DNA of 50,371 nt from an uncultured Gammaproteobacteria bacterium (lineage in GTDB: Bacteria > Pseudomonadota > Gammaproteobacteria > Pseudomonadales > Pseudohongiellaceae): the NCBI GenBank assembly GCA_903876785.1, contig CAIRBI010000286.1, positions 1 through 50,371 on the forward strand, read 5' to 3'. The notes below the pieces were generated by a model. The model was given only the letters and a program-made list of their open reading frames with translations. It did no database searches and was not told the origin of the DNA. Positions 1 to 7,602 of the stretch are shown here, one piece after another; position 1 is the stretch's first letter, and the number at the start of each line of letters is the position of its first letter. The translations under genes and the position numbers were made by a program.

Positions 1-546
1 CCCGTGCTCGCCTCGGAGACGGTGCCGAAGGCCGAGCTGGACAGCGAGCAGCTGGAGCGGCTCATCATGATCTATCTCGACCGCTGGGGCGTGTTGTTCA
101 AGCGGGTGCTGGAGCGAGAGAGTTTCGCGCCGTCCTGGCGAGTGCTGCTCTACGCCTTGCGCCGGATGGAGCTGCAGGGCATTCTGCGTGGCGGCCGCTT
201 CATTGCCGGAGTCAGCGGCGAGCAGTTCGCGTTGCCGGAGACGGTGACGACGCTGCGCAAGTTTGGCCGCAGTCAGGAACTGAGCGAGCGCGCTACGGAG
301 TATGTCAGTCTGGCCGCCGCCGATCCGCTCAACCTGCTTGGTATCGTGCTCCCGGAGACGCGTCTGCCGAAGCTCAGCCGCAACCGGGTGTTGTATCGGG
401 ACGGTCTGCCTTTGGCCGTGCTGGAGAGCAACAAAGTGAAGTTTCTGCGCGAGGTCGCCCCGCAGGAACAATGGCAATTGCAACAGGTGCTGATGCACCG
501 CGAATTCCCCGCGCGACTGCGCGCCTATGTTGGAGGAAAAAAATGA
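1..546 (+). CDS. lhr: Lhr-family ATP-dependent helicase, C-terminal end (5' truncated by window)
   Basis: The reading frame is open from the first base, so this is the last ~181 codons of a longer gene. The region around residues 60-140 matches, as I recall it, the C-terminal module of bacterial Lhr-type helicases: a 'GRFIAGVSGEQFALPE' stretch, then 'AADPLNLLGIVLPETR', then 'NRVLYRDGLPLAVLES'. Lhr proteins are ~1,400-1,600-residue superfamily 2 helicases linked to DNA repair; the motor domains lie outside the window, so activity cannot be judged here. The stop codon overlaps the next gene's start (ATGA at 543-546), suggesting one transcript. The assignment rests on this C-terminal similarity only. 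Confidence 0.72.
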   Translation, partial: PVLASETVPKAELDSEQLERLIMIYLDRWGVLFKRVLERESFAPSWRVLLYALRRMELQGILRGGRFIAGVSGEQFALPETVTTLRKFGRSQELSERATEYVSLAAADPLNLLGIVLPETRLPKLSRNRVLYRDGLPLAVLESNKVKFLREVAPQEQWQLQQVLMHREFPARLRAYVGGKK

Positions 547-1241
547 CGTTACTCTTCGCTATACAGAATCCCAGCGTGGCCATCGTGGGCCGCCCCGAAC
601 GCTTTCCGGTCAACCGCATCTATTGTGTGGGCCGCAACTATGCGGCGCACGCCAAGGAAATGGGCGGCACCGAGCGCGAGTCGCCATTTTTCTTCAGCAA
701 ACCGGCCAATGCCGTCGTCGAAAATGGCGCGCAACTGCCGTATCCCTCGCGAACGGCCGATCTGCATCACGAAGTGGAGCTGGTAGTCGCGCTGGCCGGT
801 GCGGCACTGGCAGCAAAGGGGGAGAATCTGTCGTTGGCGGAGGCTGGAGCGGCGGTGTATGGGTATGCCGTCGGTCTCGATTTCACGCGCCGTGATCTGC
901 AGGCGGAAGCCAAAGACAAAGGCCGCCCCTGGGACGTCGCCAAAGGTTTCGACAATTCCGCTCCGCTCTCGGCGCTCACGCCGGCAGCGCAGGCTGGAGA
1001 TATCGGTCAGGCACAGATTTCATTGCTGGTGAATGGCAAGGAGCGTCAGCACGGGGCGATCAGCGATCTGATCTGGAATATTCCGGAACTCATTGCCGAG
1101 CTGTCGACCTTCTACCGGCTGCAGCCGGGTGATCTCATTTTCACCGGCACGCCCGCAGGCGTGGCGGCGGTGGTCGCGGGGGATGTGCTGGAAGGGCAGA
1201 TCGACAATCTGCAGCCGCTGCGGATCAGCATCAAAAGCTGA
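543..1241 (+). CDS. Fumarylacetoacetate hydrolase family protein (FAHD1-like)
   Basis: This 232-residue protein has the compact FAH fold of acylpyruvate hydrolases and oxaloacetate decarboxylases. Visible hallmarks are 'IYCVGRNYAAHAKEMG' near residue 22, 'PFFFSKPANAVV' near 42, the metal-binding 'HHEVELVVAL' with its acidic residues near 68, 'GYAVGLDFTRRDLQ' and the late 'GDLIFTGTPAGV'. The start is the ATG at 543, because a GGAGG Shine-Dalgarno sits at 531-535 and the ATGA overlap with the helicase gene is typical of coupled genes; a longer in-frame start at 471 is inside the helicase. The substrate cannot be read from sequence: acylpyruvates, fumarylpyruvate or oxaloacetate are all possible. 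It converges on the next gene with an 11-base overlap. Confidence 0.9.
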   Translation: MTLLFAIQNPSVAIVGRPERFPVNRIYCVGRNYAAHAKEMGGTERESPFFFSKPANAVVENGAQLPYPSRTADLHHEVELVVALAGAALAAKGENLSLAEAGAAVYGYAVGLDFTRRDLQAEAKDKGRPWDVAKGFDNSAPLSALTPAAQAGDIGQAQISLLVNGKERQHGAISDLIWNIPELIAELSTFYRLQPGDLIFTGTPAGVAAVVAGDVLEGQIDNLQPLRISIKS

Positions 1242-1590
1242 AGAAGCTGCTGATCGAGAGATAGAGCACGGCCGCGATCAGCAGGCTGAAGGCAATGAAG
1301 CGCACCGGATGGTGACGGAATGAGGTCAGCATGGAGTCGGCCTGGCCGAGCTTGATCAGCTCTTCGTATTCGTCGCGCATGCGCTGCGTGCGTTCCTGCT
1401 GGTACGCCTCCAGCAATGCTCTGGCCTCTTCGAAACGACTCTCGTCGTGCAGCCAGAGCGCGGGCATGGAGATGCCCCAGTTGCCCGCGCCGGTCTCGTA
1501 GAACTCGATGCAGTGTTCGGTGAGCAACTCGCGCACCTCGTCGGCTTCGTCATCCGGAACGTTGCGCAGCCTGAATAGCAGTTTGGACAT
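1231..1590 (-). CDS. DUF6164 family protein with C-terminal membrane anchor
   Basis: This 119-residue protein begins 'MSKLLFRLRNVPDDEADEV', followed by an 'EFYETGAGNWGISMPALWL' segment that I recognise as the conserved core of the DUF6164 family of gammaproteobacterial proteins. A charged helix (about residues 55-85) leads to one hydrophobic segment at the C-terminus ('FIAFSLLIAAVLYLSI'), so it is probably a small inner-membrane-anchored protein with a cytoplasmic ferredoxin-like domain. Function is unknown. The ATG at 1590 is preceded by AGGGG at good spacing; an upstream TTG at 1620 would run through the REP-like palindrome and is rejected. The 3' end overlaps the convergent FAH gene. Confidence 0.8.
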   Translation of the reverse strand: MSKLLFRLRNVPDDEADEVRELLTEHCIEFYETGAGNWGISMPALWLHDESRFEEARALLEAYQQERTQRMRDEYEELIKLGQADSMLTSFRHHPVRFIAFSLLIAAVLYLSISSFFSF

Positions 1591-1600
1591 TCTGATTCCC

Positions 1601-1626
1601 CTGTGGGAGCTTGCCCGCAAGCGAAA
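1601..1626 (-). repeat. REP-like palindrome with GGAG head
   Basis: The plus strand reads CTGTGGGAGCTTGCCCGCAA and onward, with a perfect GCTTGC-CC-GCAAGC palindrome at 1609-1622 preceded by GTGGGAGC. This is the architecture of pseudomonad REP elements, a GGAG tetranucleotide head plus a GC-rich hairpin, mobilised by RAYT transposases. It lies between the divergent DUF6164 and TraB/GumN genes, directly upstream of the DUF6164 ribosome-binding site. A second copy with the same GTGGGAGC head lies at 37769-37797. No RAYT gene is in the window. Confidence 0.65.
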
Positions 1627-1718
1627 GACTTCCCTGCGTACCTGCTCGTTCCCCCACCTCGAAGAGCATGCTACCTTTATCCCAATAACCCTGTAAATCA
1701 GCCAACAAGGACCTCGAC

Positions 1719-2630
1719 ATGCACCAAAGATACCCCGTCCGCCCGCGCGCGTTCATTGCCGCTTCGAAGCTGGCCTCGCTGCTGTTGCTGCTGGCGACGC
1801 TGCTGCCGTTGACGCAGGTCAGCGCGCAAAGCTCTGTCTGGGTGGCGACATCAGGGGAAGAGAAGGTCTATCTGGGCGGCACTGTACATTTGCTGCGCCC
1901 CACCGATTACCCGCTGCCCGCGCCCTTCGAGTCGGCCTATGCCGCGTCGGACAAACTCTATTTCGAGACGGATATCGCCGGGCTGAATGATGTTGCCGTG
2001 CAGGCGCGCATGCTGCAGGAGCTCACCTACAGCGATGAGCGCACGCTGCAGACAATACTAAGCCCCGAAGCCTACAACTCGTTGGCCGCTTATGCCGGGC
2101 AGGCGGGGCTGCCCCTGCAGATGATGGAGAAGTTCAAGCCGGGGCTGCTGGTTAGCATGCTGCAGGTCATCGAATTTCAGAAGCTGGGGTTCACGCCGCA
2201 AGGAGTGGACGCGTACTTCAATGGCCGGGCCATGGGAGACGGCAAGCCGGTCGGCGAGCTGGAGCCCATTGACGCGCAGATCGGCTTCATCGCCAACATG
2301 GGCGAGGGCAATGAGAGTGAGTTCATCATGCTGTCGCTGGCAGACATGAAGGAGATTTCCGTCTCCATGGAGCAGATGGTGAGCGCCTGGCGCAGTGGAG
2401 ACAATGGCCAGCTGGCCGAGCTGTTTGTCGATGACATGAAGGAACAACACCCGCCGCTTTACAAGTCCCTGCTGCTGGATCGCAACAACAACTGGATGCC
2501 GATCATCGAGGGCATGTTCAAGGAAGAAGGCACCGAGTTTGTGCTGGTCGGAGCGGCGCATCTGGTGGGTGAAGATGGCCTGCTGAGCCTGCTGGAGAAG
2601 AAGGGCTACGAGATCAGCCGCGTCGAGTAA
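1719..2630 (+). CDS. TraB/GumN family protein, secreted
   Basis: The 303-residue product has a hydrophobic signal peptide (about residues 17-36, ending VSA) and the TraB/GumN signature: 'VYLGGTVHLLRPTDYPLP' near residue 49, 'LYFETDIAGLND' near 77 and a C-terminal 'GTEFVLVGAAHLVGEDGLL'. The paired GxxH motifs of this family are proposed to bind metal, and some members (TIKI-related) are metalloproteases; the bacterial substrate is unknown. It is probably periplasmic or on the outer membrane face. AAGGA lies nine bases upstream of the ATG. It is transcribed alone and converges with the LysR gene after an 18-base gap. Confidence 0.88.
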   Translation: MHQRYPVRPRAFIAASKLASLLLLLATLLPLTQVSAQSSVWVATSGEEKVYLGGTVHLLRPTDYPLPAPFESAYAASDKLYFETDIAGLNDVAVQARMLQELTYSDERTLQTILSPEAYNSLAAYAGQAGLPLQMMEKFKPGLLVSMLQVIEFQKLGFTPQGVDAYFNGRAMGDGKPVGELEPIDAQIGFIANMGEGNESEFIMLSLADMKEISVSMEQMVSAWRSGDNGQLAELFVDDMKEQHPPLYKSLLLDRNNNWMPIIEGMFKEEGTEFVLVGAAHLVGEDGLLSLLEKKGYEISRVE

Positions 2631-2648
2631 CGGATCATCGGCCCGCTG

Positions 2649-3542
2649 TCAGTCTGCGTGCCTGCACAGCAGTTCTAAGAAGGCTTTCCCCGCGTTACTC
2701 ATCAGCCGCTGCCGATGATAGATGCAGTCGAGATTGCGGGTCAGGGCGACTGGCGTTGCCGACTGCGGCAGCAGCACATTGAGGACACTCAGTGAGTTGT
2801 CGTGCAGCATGGATTGGGGCAGCACGCTCCACGCATAGCCCGCCGAGATCAGAGCCTTGATGGTTTCCAGGTAATTGGTTGCCAGATTGATCTTGAGGCT
2901 CAACCCCGCTTTGTCAAACAACTCTTCCACCAGCTTGGTCGTGTAGAAACGTCTCTCCGGCAGCAATGCCTGATAGGGGCTGATATCTGCGAGGCTGACT
3001 GTCGCGAGCTGGCTCAGCGGATGCTGGGGCGCCGCGACAAACCGCATCGTGTCGTGCCACAGAGTGCGGCTGCACAGCGCCTCATCCTGCTGATCGACCT
3101 CGGTGATGATGCCTAGATCGCAATCGCCCTTGAGCACAGCGGCGTAGGCCTCGGCCGAGTCCATGAAGCGGATATCCAGCTCGACCTGCGGGTAGCGCGC
3201 AGTGTACTCGCGCAGGATGCGCGGCAGTCTGTGCAGGCCGATGTGATGGCTGGTAATGAGTTTGAGCTGGCCTTTCACTTCTCCGCCAAGATCGGCAATG
3301 GCCTGGCGGGCGGACTGCATCTCTCTGAGAATGGCTTCGGCATGCGGCAGCAAGGTGCGCCCCGCTTCTGTGAGGGAGATATGACGTCCAATGCGGTCGA
3401 AGAGCTGAATGTCCAACTGCTGTTCGAGCATGTGGATGCGTTTGCTGATGGCGGGCTGGGTGATATGCAGCTTGTCTGCTGCCAGCGAAAAGGAGCGGCA
3501 GTCCGCGACGGCGACAAAGGCCTTGAGGTTTTGAGTGTCCAT
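2649..3542 (-). CDS. LysR-family transcriptional regulator
   Basis: This 297-residue protein has an N-terminal winged helix ('FVAVADCRSFSLAADKLHITQP', 'AISKRIHMLEQQLDIQLF') and a LysR substrate-binding domain from about residue 90. The start is ATG at 3542 (MDTQNLKAFV), the usual LysR N-terminus; an in-frame ATG seven codons upstream would add an atypical leader. The closest type is the CysB/CynR-like group that senses small organic or sulfur ligands, but the effector cannot be named. No metabolic gene is divergently transcribed from it, so its target is unclear. A hairpin at 3562-3612 separates it from the upstream minus-strand gene, giving it its own transcript. Confidence 0.93.
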   Translation of the reverse strand: MDTQNLKAFVAVADCRSFSLAADKLHITQPAISKRIHMLEQQLDIQLFDRIGRHISLTEAGRTLLPHAEAILREMQSARQAIADLGGEVKGQLKLITSHHIGLHRLPRILREYTARYPQVELDIRFMDSAEAYAAVLKGDCDLGIITEVDQQDEALCSRTLWHDTMRFVAAPQHPLSQLATVSLADISPYQALLPERRFYTTKLVEELFDKAGLSLKINLATNYLETIKALISAGYAWSVLPQSMLHDNSLSVLNVLLPQSATPVALTRNLDCIYHRQRLMSNAGKAFLELLCRHAD

Positions 3543-3561
3543 GACCGTGCAGTATACAGGC

Positions 3562-3612
3562 AAAAGCCAGCCCTCATGGCACGCGCCATTGACACTTGAG
3601 GGGGTGGCTTTT
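3562..3612 (-). terminator. Probable rho-independent terminator of the small SutA-like gene
   Basis: AAAAGCCAGCCCTCA (3562-3576) pairs with TGAGGGGGTGGCTTTT (3597-3612) with one mismatch and one bulge, giving a stem of about 14 bp with a 20-base loop. On the minus strand the stem ends in a TTTT run, as in an intrinsic terminator about 30 bases past the stop of the 3642-3818 gene. The A-tract on the other side would allow bidirectional action. The long loop makes it less than ideal. Confidence 0.5.
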
Positions 3613-3641
3613 ACACGGGGAAACGTTGGGGAAGCGGAGAG

Positions 3642-3818
3642 TTAAGCGTTGCTCTTGTGGCTCAGTACGATCTGACGGGGGCCGCTGGTGGTAGTCTGAC
3701 CGCTGATTCCTGAAGGAATATGCTTGACCTTGCCACCGGACTTCAGAAAGGCGTCAATGTGTTCGGAGAGATTGATCCGGTTGTCTACTGCCGGGTCTTT
3801 CTTGGGTTTCGTTGCCAT
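3642..3818 (-). CDS. Small SutA-like protein (58 residues)
   Basis: The frame encodes 58 residues from ATG at 3818 to TAA at 3642: a lysine-rich start (MATKPKKDPAVDNR), then 'INLSEHIDAFLKSGGKVKHI', then a polar tail. The 'FLKSGGKVKHIPSG' core resembles, as I recall it, the C-terminal 'FLSRGGKVQEI' part of pseudomonad SutA, a small protein that binds RNA polymerase in slow-growing cells; the acidic N-terminal arm of SutA is missing. Coding potential is supported by its own terminator-like hairpin downstream and a TACAAT-like -10 on the minus strand at 3855-3860. It may instead be an uncharacterised small protein sharing that short motif. Confidence 0.62.
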   Translation of the reverse strand: MATKPKKDPAVDNRINLSEHIDAFLKSGGKVKHIPSGISGQTTTSGPRQIVLSHKSNA

Positions 3819-3944
3819 AACAGTGCCTGTTCCGTTTCGATGTGAAAGTCAGGCATTGTACACGACTGAACCCTATATCGAAAATCTGAATGCCGTGAAC
3901 GAGCCCGCAGGAACCTGCGAGCCCGGGATTGTCAGCCACTGTGG

Positions 3945-4241
3945 TCAGTCGGCATTCCTGCGGCGCTTGCGGGTGAACAGATCATCCGCCTGATCTGCTG
4001 GCAGGTCGCCCAGCAGTGTGTCGAGAGAGACCTTGTAGACCACTTTGACCTTGGCGAGCAGTTCAATTTCCAGATGGCAACCATAATCCCTAGTGGTTTC
4101 AATATCTTCCAGCTGCTTGCGGGAAACGCCCAGCAGATGTGAGCCCTCGGACATGGAGTGTCCGGCCAGCAGTCGCAAGCGTCGAACCTGTTCTTTGATG
4201 CGGATAGTGAGCGGAGAAAACTTGAGTTGTTGATCTGACAT
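3945..4241 (-). CDS. Small helix-turn-helix (XRE-like) protein
   Basis: This 98-residue protein has an XRE-type HTH layout: helix 1-2 'EQVRRLRLLAGHSMSEGSHLL' and recognition region 'GVSRKQLEDIETTRDYGCHL' (about residues 18-60), followed by a helix ending 'VSLDTLLGDLP', and a basic tail 'FTRKRRRNAD'. It is likely a DNA-binding regulator. No toxin partner is adjacent, the neighbours being the 58-residue gene and a divergent FKBP. A 17-bp inverted repeat at 4326-4342 in the upstream gap may be its operator or that of the FKBP. Several bases around its start are AT-rich compared with the surroundings. Confidence 0.72.
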   Translation of the reverse strand: MSDQQLKFSPLTIRIKEQVRRLRLLAGHSMSEGSHLLGVSRKQLEDIETTRDYGCHLEIELLAKVKVVYKVSLDTLLGDLPADQADDLFTRKRRRNAD

Positions 4242-4325
4242 TTTAAATGACTACTAAGTGATTACGGGAGAGAGACAGGTGCTAGTTGAACCTGTGGGTT
4301 TTGCCGGCAGTTTCGTCAACGGTTC

Positions 4326-4342
4326 GCATAATATCATTATGC
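4326..4342. promoter_or_regulatory. Candidate operator: GCATAAT-N3-ATTATGC
   Basis: A perfect 7-bp inverted repeat with a 3-base spacer sits in the AT-rich gap between the divergent HTH gene and the FKBP gene. Its dyad symmetry and size suit a dimeric XRE-type repressor. Binding by the adjacent HTH protein is inference from position. Confidence 0.4.
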
Positions 4343-4505
4343 CATCATTTGCGGTCAAGCGGCCCGAGAGAATCATTCCGGTTTTTTAGAAATCACTGCA
4401 TCTGGTATTGCAGTTCTTATAAATGATGATCTCGCCGAAACCTGTCTGTGTCATTGGCGTTATCATCTTTGCTAGAATTGCCGAAACTGACTGGAGTACG
4501 GATGT

Positions 4506-5090
4506 ATGACTGAAGCAGCAACCCCTAAAAAAAGAGCAAAACCCAAAGCAAAAGTAGAAGCAGAAGTGCAGGTTCCTGCCAGGCAGGTCATCGGTAAGGA
4601 CTGCGTAGTAGCCTTTCACTACAGCCTCTGTGAGGTGAACGAGGCCGGTGAGTTGTCCGGCTGGTTGGAACAATCCGCCGGGAGAGAACCGCTGCTGTAT
4701 CTGCACGGCCACGGCAACGTGATTCCGGGCCTGGAGGAGGCAATGACAGGCAAATCCGAAGGCGACAAACTGTCCATCACTCTGGCGCCGGAGCAGGCTT
4801 ATGGGCCGCGCCGTCCCAACTCGGTTCAGCGTGTGCCTATAAAGCACCTGCACCTCAGGCAGGGGCAGAAGCAGATCATGGCTGGTGAGATCGTCGCAAT
4901 TCAGACTCACCACGGCATTCGCAACGCGCTGGTCGTCAAGGCGGGACGCTTCAATGTCGACGTCGACAACAATCATCCGTATGCGGGTCGAAACCTGCAC
5001 TATGAGATTGAGATTGTGGGTGTGCGTCCGGCGACTCCCGAAGAGATCGAGCACCGGCACGCGCATGGCCAGGGTGGCCATCACCACTGA
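4506..5090 (+). CDS. SlyD-like FKBP-type peptidyl-prolyl isomerase
   Basis: The 194-residue protein catalyses cis-trans isomerisation of prolyl bonds and probably acts as a chaperone. After a Lys/Ala-rich extension (residues 1-25), the FKBP domain starts near residue 30 ('KDCVVAFHYSLCEVNEAGEL'), with 'GHGNVIPGLEEAMTGKSEGD' at 68-87 and 'LAPEQAYGPR' at 93-102. The SlyD insert-in-flap domain spans about 103-150, and 'DVDNNHPYAGRNLHYEIEI' (152-170) closes the fold. The tail HRHAHGQGGHHH is a short metal-binding His cluster, as in SlyD. The lysine-rich N-terminal extension is unusual for SlyD and could be a nucleic-acid or membrane contact. It converges on the cyclase-like gene six bases downstream. 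Confidence 0.92.
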   Translation: MTEAATPKKRAKPKAKVEAEVQVPARQVIGKDCVVAFHYSLCEVNEAGELSGWLEQSAGREPLLYLHGHGNVIPGLEEAMTGKSEGDKLSITLAPEQAYGPRRPNSVQRVPIKHLHLRQGQKQIMAGEIVAIQTHHGIRNALVVKAGRFNVDVDNNHPYAGRNLHYEIEIVGVRPATPEEIEHRHAHGQGGHHH

Positions 5091-5096
5091 GAACCC

Positions 5097-7370
5097 CTAC
5101 GGCTGCGGCATACAGACTTGCGAGATCAGCTTGCGATTGGTCACGACTTCGTAGAAGCACTCGTCGGAGGAGTGGTTGGGCACTGGTGCATCATCCTGCC
5201 AGAGCCCGACCTGAGCTTCGCGTATGACCAGATCGTGCATTCTGCCGCCAACGTCGGGGAACTTGCCGACATGCAGCACAACAGTGCTGGCATTGATCTT
5301 CACGGTAATGCGCTTGAGGATGATTTCCTGCTGCAGTTTGGCAAACCCTGAATCATCCAGAAGAATCCCGTTCACGTTGTAGCGGATCGAGTTCTGGCCT
5401 TTCTCACCGCGACCACGCTCGCCATCCGCCAGCGCAAATACCTCCACATTGAACAGTCCCGGCTGCACCAGTTTGCGCAGCTTCCAGGTGCAGGATGACA
5501 GCCGGTCGGCCTTGCCGATAGCGGAGGAGATCATGATGGGTTTGTCTTCGTCATACAGAAACAGCGGTGGCGTCGCCGCGTAACACAGGCCGATGCCAAG
5601 CTCGAGCTTGGGTAACCCCATCTGCTCCGAGTGCCGGTTGTTGGCATGCACGATATTGAGCATGTCTTTGGCGAGCCCGCAGGCCCGCGCGACGGCGAAC
5701 CACTGCTGGGGTTCCTTCTCGTGCTCGAGGAAACTCAGAATGACCGCGTCGCCCTCGATGAACACCTTGTTGGCCGCGTATAGTGGCAACAGTTTGTTGA
5801 TCGGGCTGAAGAAGCGCATGCTGAAATACGAGGCCGGATTCAGCGCCTTGTTCTGCAGCTCTTCCGTTACCGTGGTCGAGCCGCGCACGTCGGCCTTGAT
5901 GATGGCGTGATGCACGATGCGGTCTTCTTCATCCACCTGTTCATGTCGGGTCAGAAGGGAGTAAAGCGTTCCGGCCTCTTTGGAGAGCGTCAGCTCGCTC
6001 TCCAGTTTGAGAATCCTGAGTCTGTTGAAGGCCCGGTGCGCCAGGCGGTAATACTTCAGATGCAGCCGGAAGCGGCTGATGTCCTGCAGGATACCGAGGA
6101 TGCTCTCCATCTGTCCCGGGCCTGCCTCGCGCTTGATCTCCTGACGAATGCTCTCGAACTGCTTGAGCTGGGCGGGCGTAAAGGTCTTGCCGTTGAGCGC
6201 ACGGCTCTGCAGCTTTTGCGTGTTGATCAGGCCGCCCAGGTACTGACAGAGAATTCTCCCCTCGATCTGTTCCGCCAGTGCCGGCGACCAAATGCGCTGC
6301 ACGTGTGGCGACGCGATTAGCAGCGCCAGTATGCGGCGCTTCTTCAGTTGTTTGATAATGCTAAGCAGAATTCTTCGGCGTTTCTGCAGGTCCTTCTTGC
6401 CTTCCCACCACGCTCCCCAGCCAGACTGCCGACGCAGTTCCTGCAGGGCTGCCGTCTGCCGCTCGATGTTGAAGAGCAGATCGAGGTTGGCAGGGCTATC
6501 CAGCCAGGAAAAGTCCTCGGTCAGCGTGGTCTTCATGTCCGTGGCCATGCCCATGAACTTCTGGGTCTGAAACAAGCCTCCCAGTTCGTCATAGAGTTCC
6601 GGTGTGCCTGCGCCGGATGCCGCCAGCAACCCGCTGATGTGCAGGTGCGGCAGTTGCTCGCGAAGCAGTCTTTCCACGTCAGCGTTCAGCTCATTGAAGC
6701 CGGCATCCTCGCTGTCGCCGCCCCAGAGCCGGTAGCGATCAATCAGGAAGGCGCTGGCCCCCGGCTCGCTGGTAAACAGCATCGGGTTAAGGCGCAGGTC
6801 GAGCACGTTGTGGCCCGGCAGCGGCAGATACTGGGTGCGCACATCGCTCAATTGTCGCGTTTCGACACGCTCCAACTGCGCAAAAATCTGGCTGTTGACC
6901 TCCAGCAGGATGGCGTCGTAGTTCTTTTGCAGCCAGAACAGTCGCTGATTGGTGGTGAGCGCGTTGCCGGATTGACTCTGGTGCCCGGCAGCGCCATGCC
7001 CCTTGAAGCTGTCGATGCTCTCGTCCAACAGTCCTCTCGATGTGCTGAGAATGAATTTGAGCGTGGCAAATTCCAGCAGGCCGACGCTGTCCGGGTTCAG
7101 ATCGGTTTTCACCCGATGCAAGAGCGCGGTCATCATGTCGAGATAACTGGTACGCAGGGCATTGAGCTGGGGGCTTAGATCGATTGTTTGCGCGTTGGGT
7201 GCAGTAGCCTGGCTCAGCAGCGAGGTGGCGAGGCGGCGAACATCCGCAGAGAATTTCGGGCTGATGCGGACATCAATGTGGTAATTGTTGACGCCCTTGC
7301 GTAGCCCAGCCAAATCGAGCCGCAAGGCGGGCGCGGGAGACAGCTCTGTTGACTCTAGCGTGCTTTCCAT
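5097..7370 (-). CDS. Large protein with C-terminal class III nucleotidyl cyclase-like domain
   Basis: This 757-residue protein carries a ~480-residue N-terminal region, largely helical, that I do not recognise, then a class III cyclase/GGDEF-like palm. The first metal site reads 'IIKADVRGSTTV' with Asp494; the second, 'FIEGDAVILSF', has Asp541, a normal spacing of 47. The later 'SSAIGKADRLSSC' corresponds to the catalytic N-x-A-x-R motif of adenylate/guanylate cyclases, but the Asn is replaced by Gly while the Arg is kept. It may be a weakened cyclase, use a different substrate, or be a nucleotide sensor. Start ATG 7370 is chosen because the upstream in-frame extension (to 7556) is low-complexity and lies in the promoter gap. 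No membrane segments are evident. Confidence 0.65.
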   Translation of the reverse strand: MESTLESTELSPAPALRLDLAGLRKGVNNYHIDVRISPKFSADVRRLATSLLSQATAPNAQTIDLSPQLNALRTSYLDMMTALLHRVKTDLNPDSVGLLEFATLKFILSTSRGLLDESIDSFKGHGAAGHQSQSGNALTTNQRLFWLQKNYDAILLEVNSQIFAQLERVETRQLSDVRTQYLPLPGHNVLDLRLNPMLFTSEPGASAFLIDRYRLWGGDSEDAGFNELNADVERLLREQLPHLHISGLLAASGAGTPELYDELGGLFQTQKFMGMATDMKTTLTEDFSWLDSPANLDLLFNIERQTAALQELRRQSGWGAWWEGKKDLQKRRRILLSIIKQLKKRRILALLIASPHVQRIWSPALAEQIEGRILCQYLGGLINTQKLQSRALNGKTFTPAQLKQFESIRQEIKREAGPGQMESILGILQDISRFRLHLKYYRLAHRAFNRLRILKLESELTLSKEAGTLYSLLTRHEQVDEEDRIVHHAIIKADVRGSTTVTEELQNKALNPASYFSMRFFSPINKLLPLYAANKVFIEGDAVILSFLEHEKEPQQWFAVARACGLAKDMLNIVHANNRHSEQMGLPKLELGIGLCYAATPPLFLYDEDKPIMISSAIGKADRLSSCTWKLRKLVQPGLFNVEVFALADGERGRGEKGQNSIRYNVNGILLDDSGFAKLQQEIILKRITVKINASTVVLHVGKFPDVGGRMHDLVIREAQVGLWQDDAPVPNHSSDECFYEVVTNRKLISQVCMPQP

Positions 7371-7602
7371 AGACTCGATGGTTCCATTCGCAATGGTGTC
7401 GGAGCGGTTGTCCGGACAGATAAGATAACTCAGGCTGCAGCGGCCAAGACCGATCTTTCCAAATTTAACCGGCCGTGTCCAGTCGCTGCCGGACAGACTC
7501 CCGCGTGTAGGCAACACTTCGACCCTGTGATATCGTCTCCAGCCAGTCCGGCCCAAGGCGCAAGCCGTCAGTCATCAGTCATCAATCATAAGAGGTGTGT
7601 CA

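Noticed and set aside
3906-3919. CGCAGG-AA-CCTGCG hairpin after the HTH gene
   Set aside because: Six-bp stem with a two-base loop and no T-tract; not convincing as terminator.
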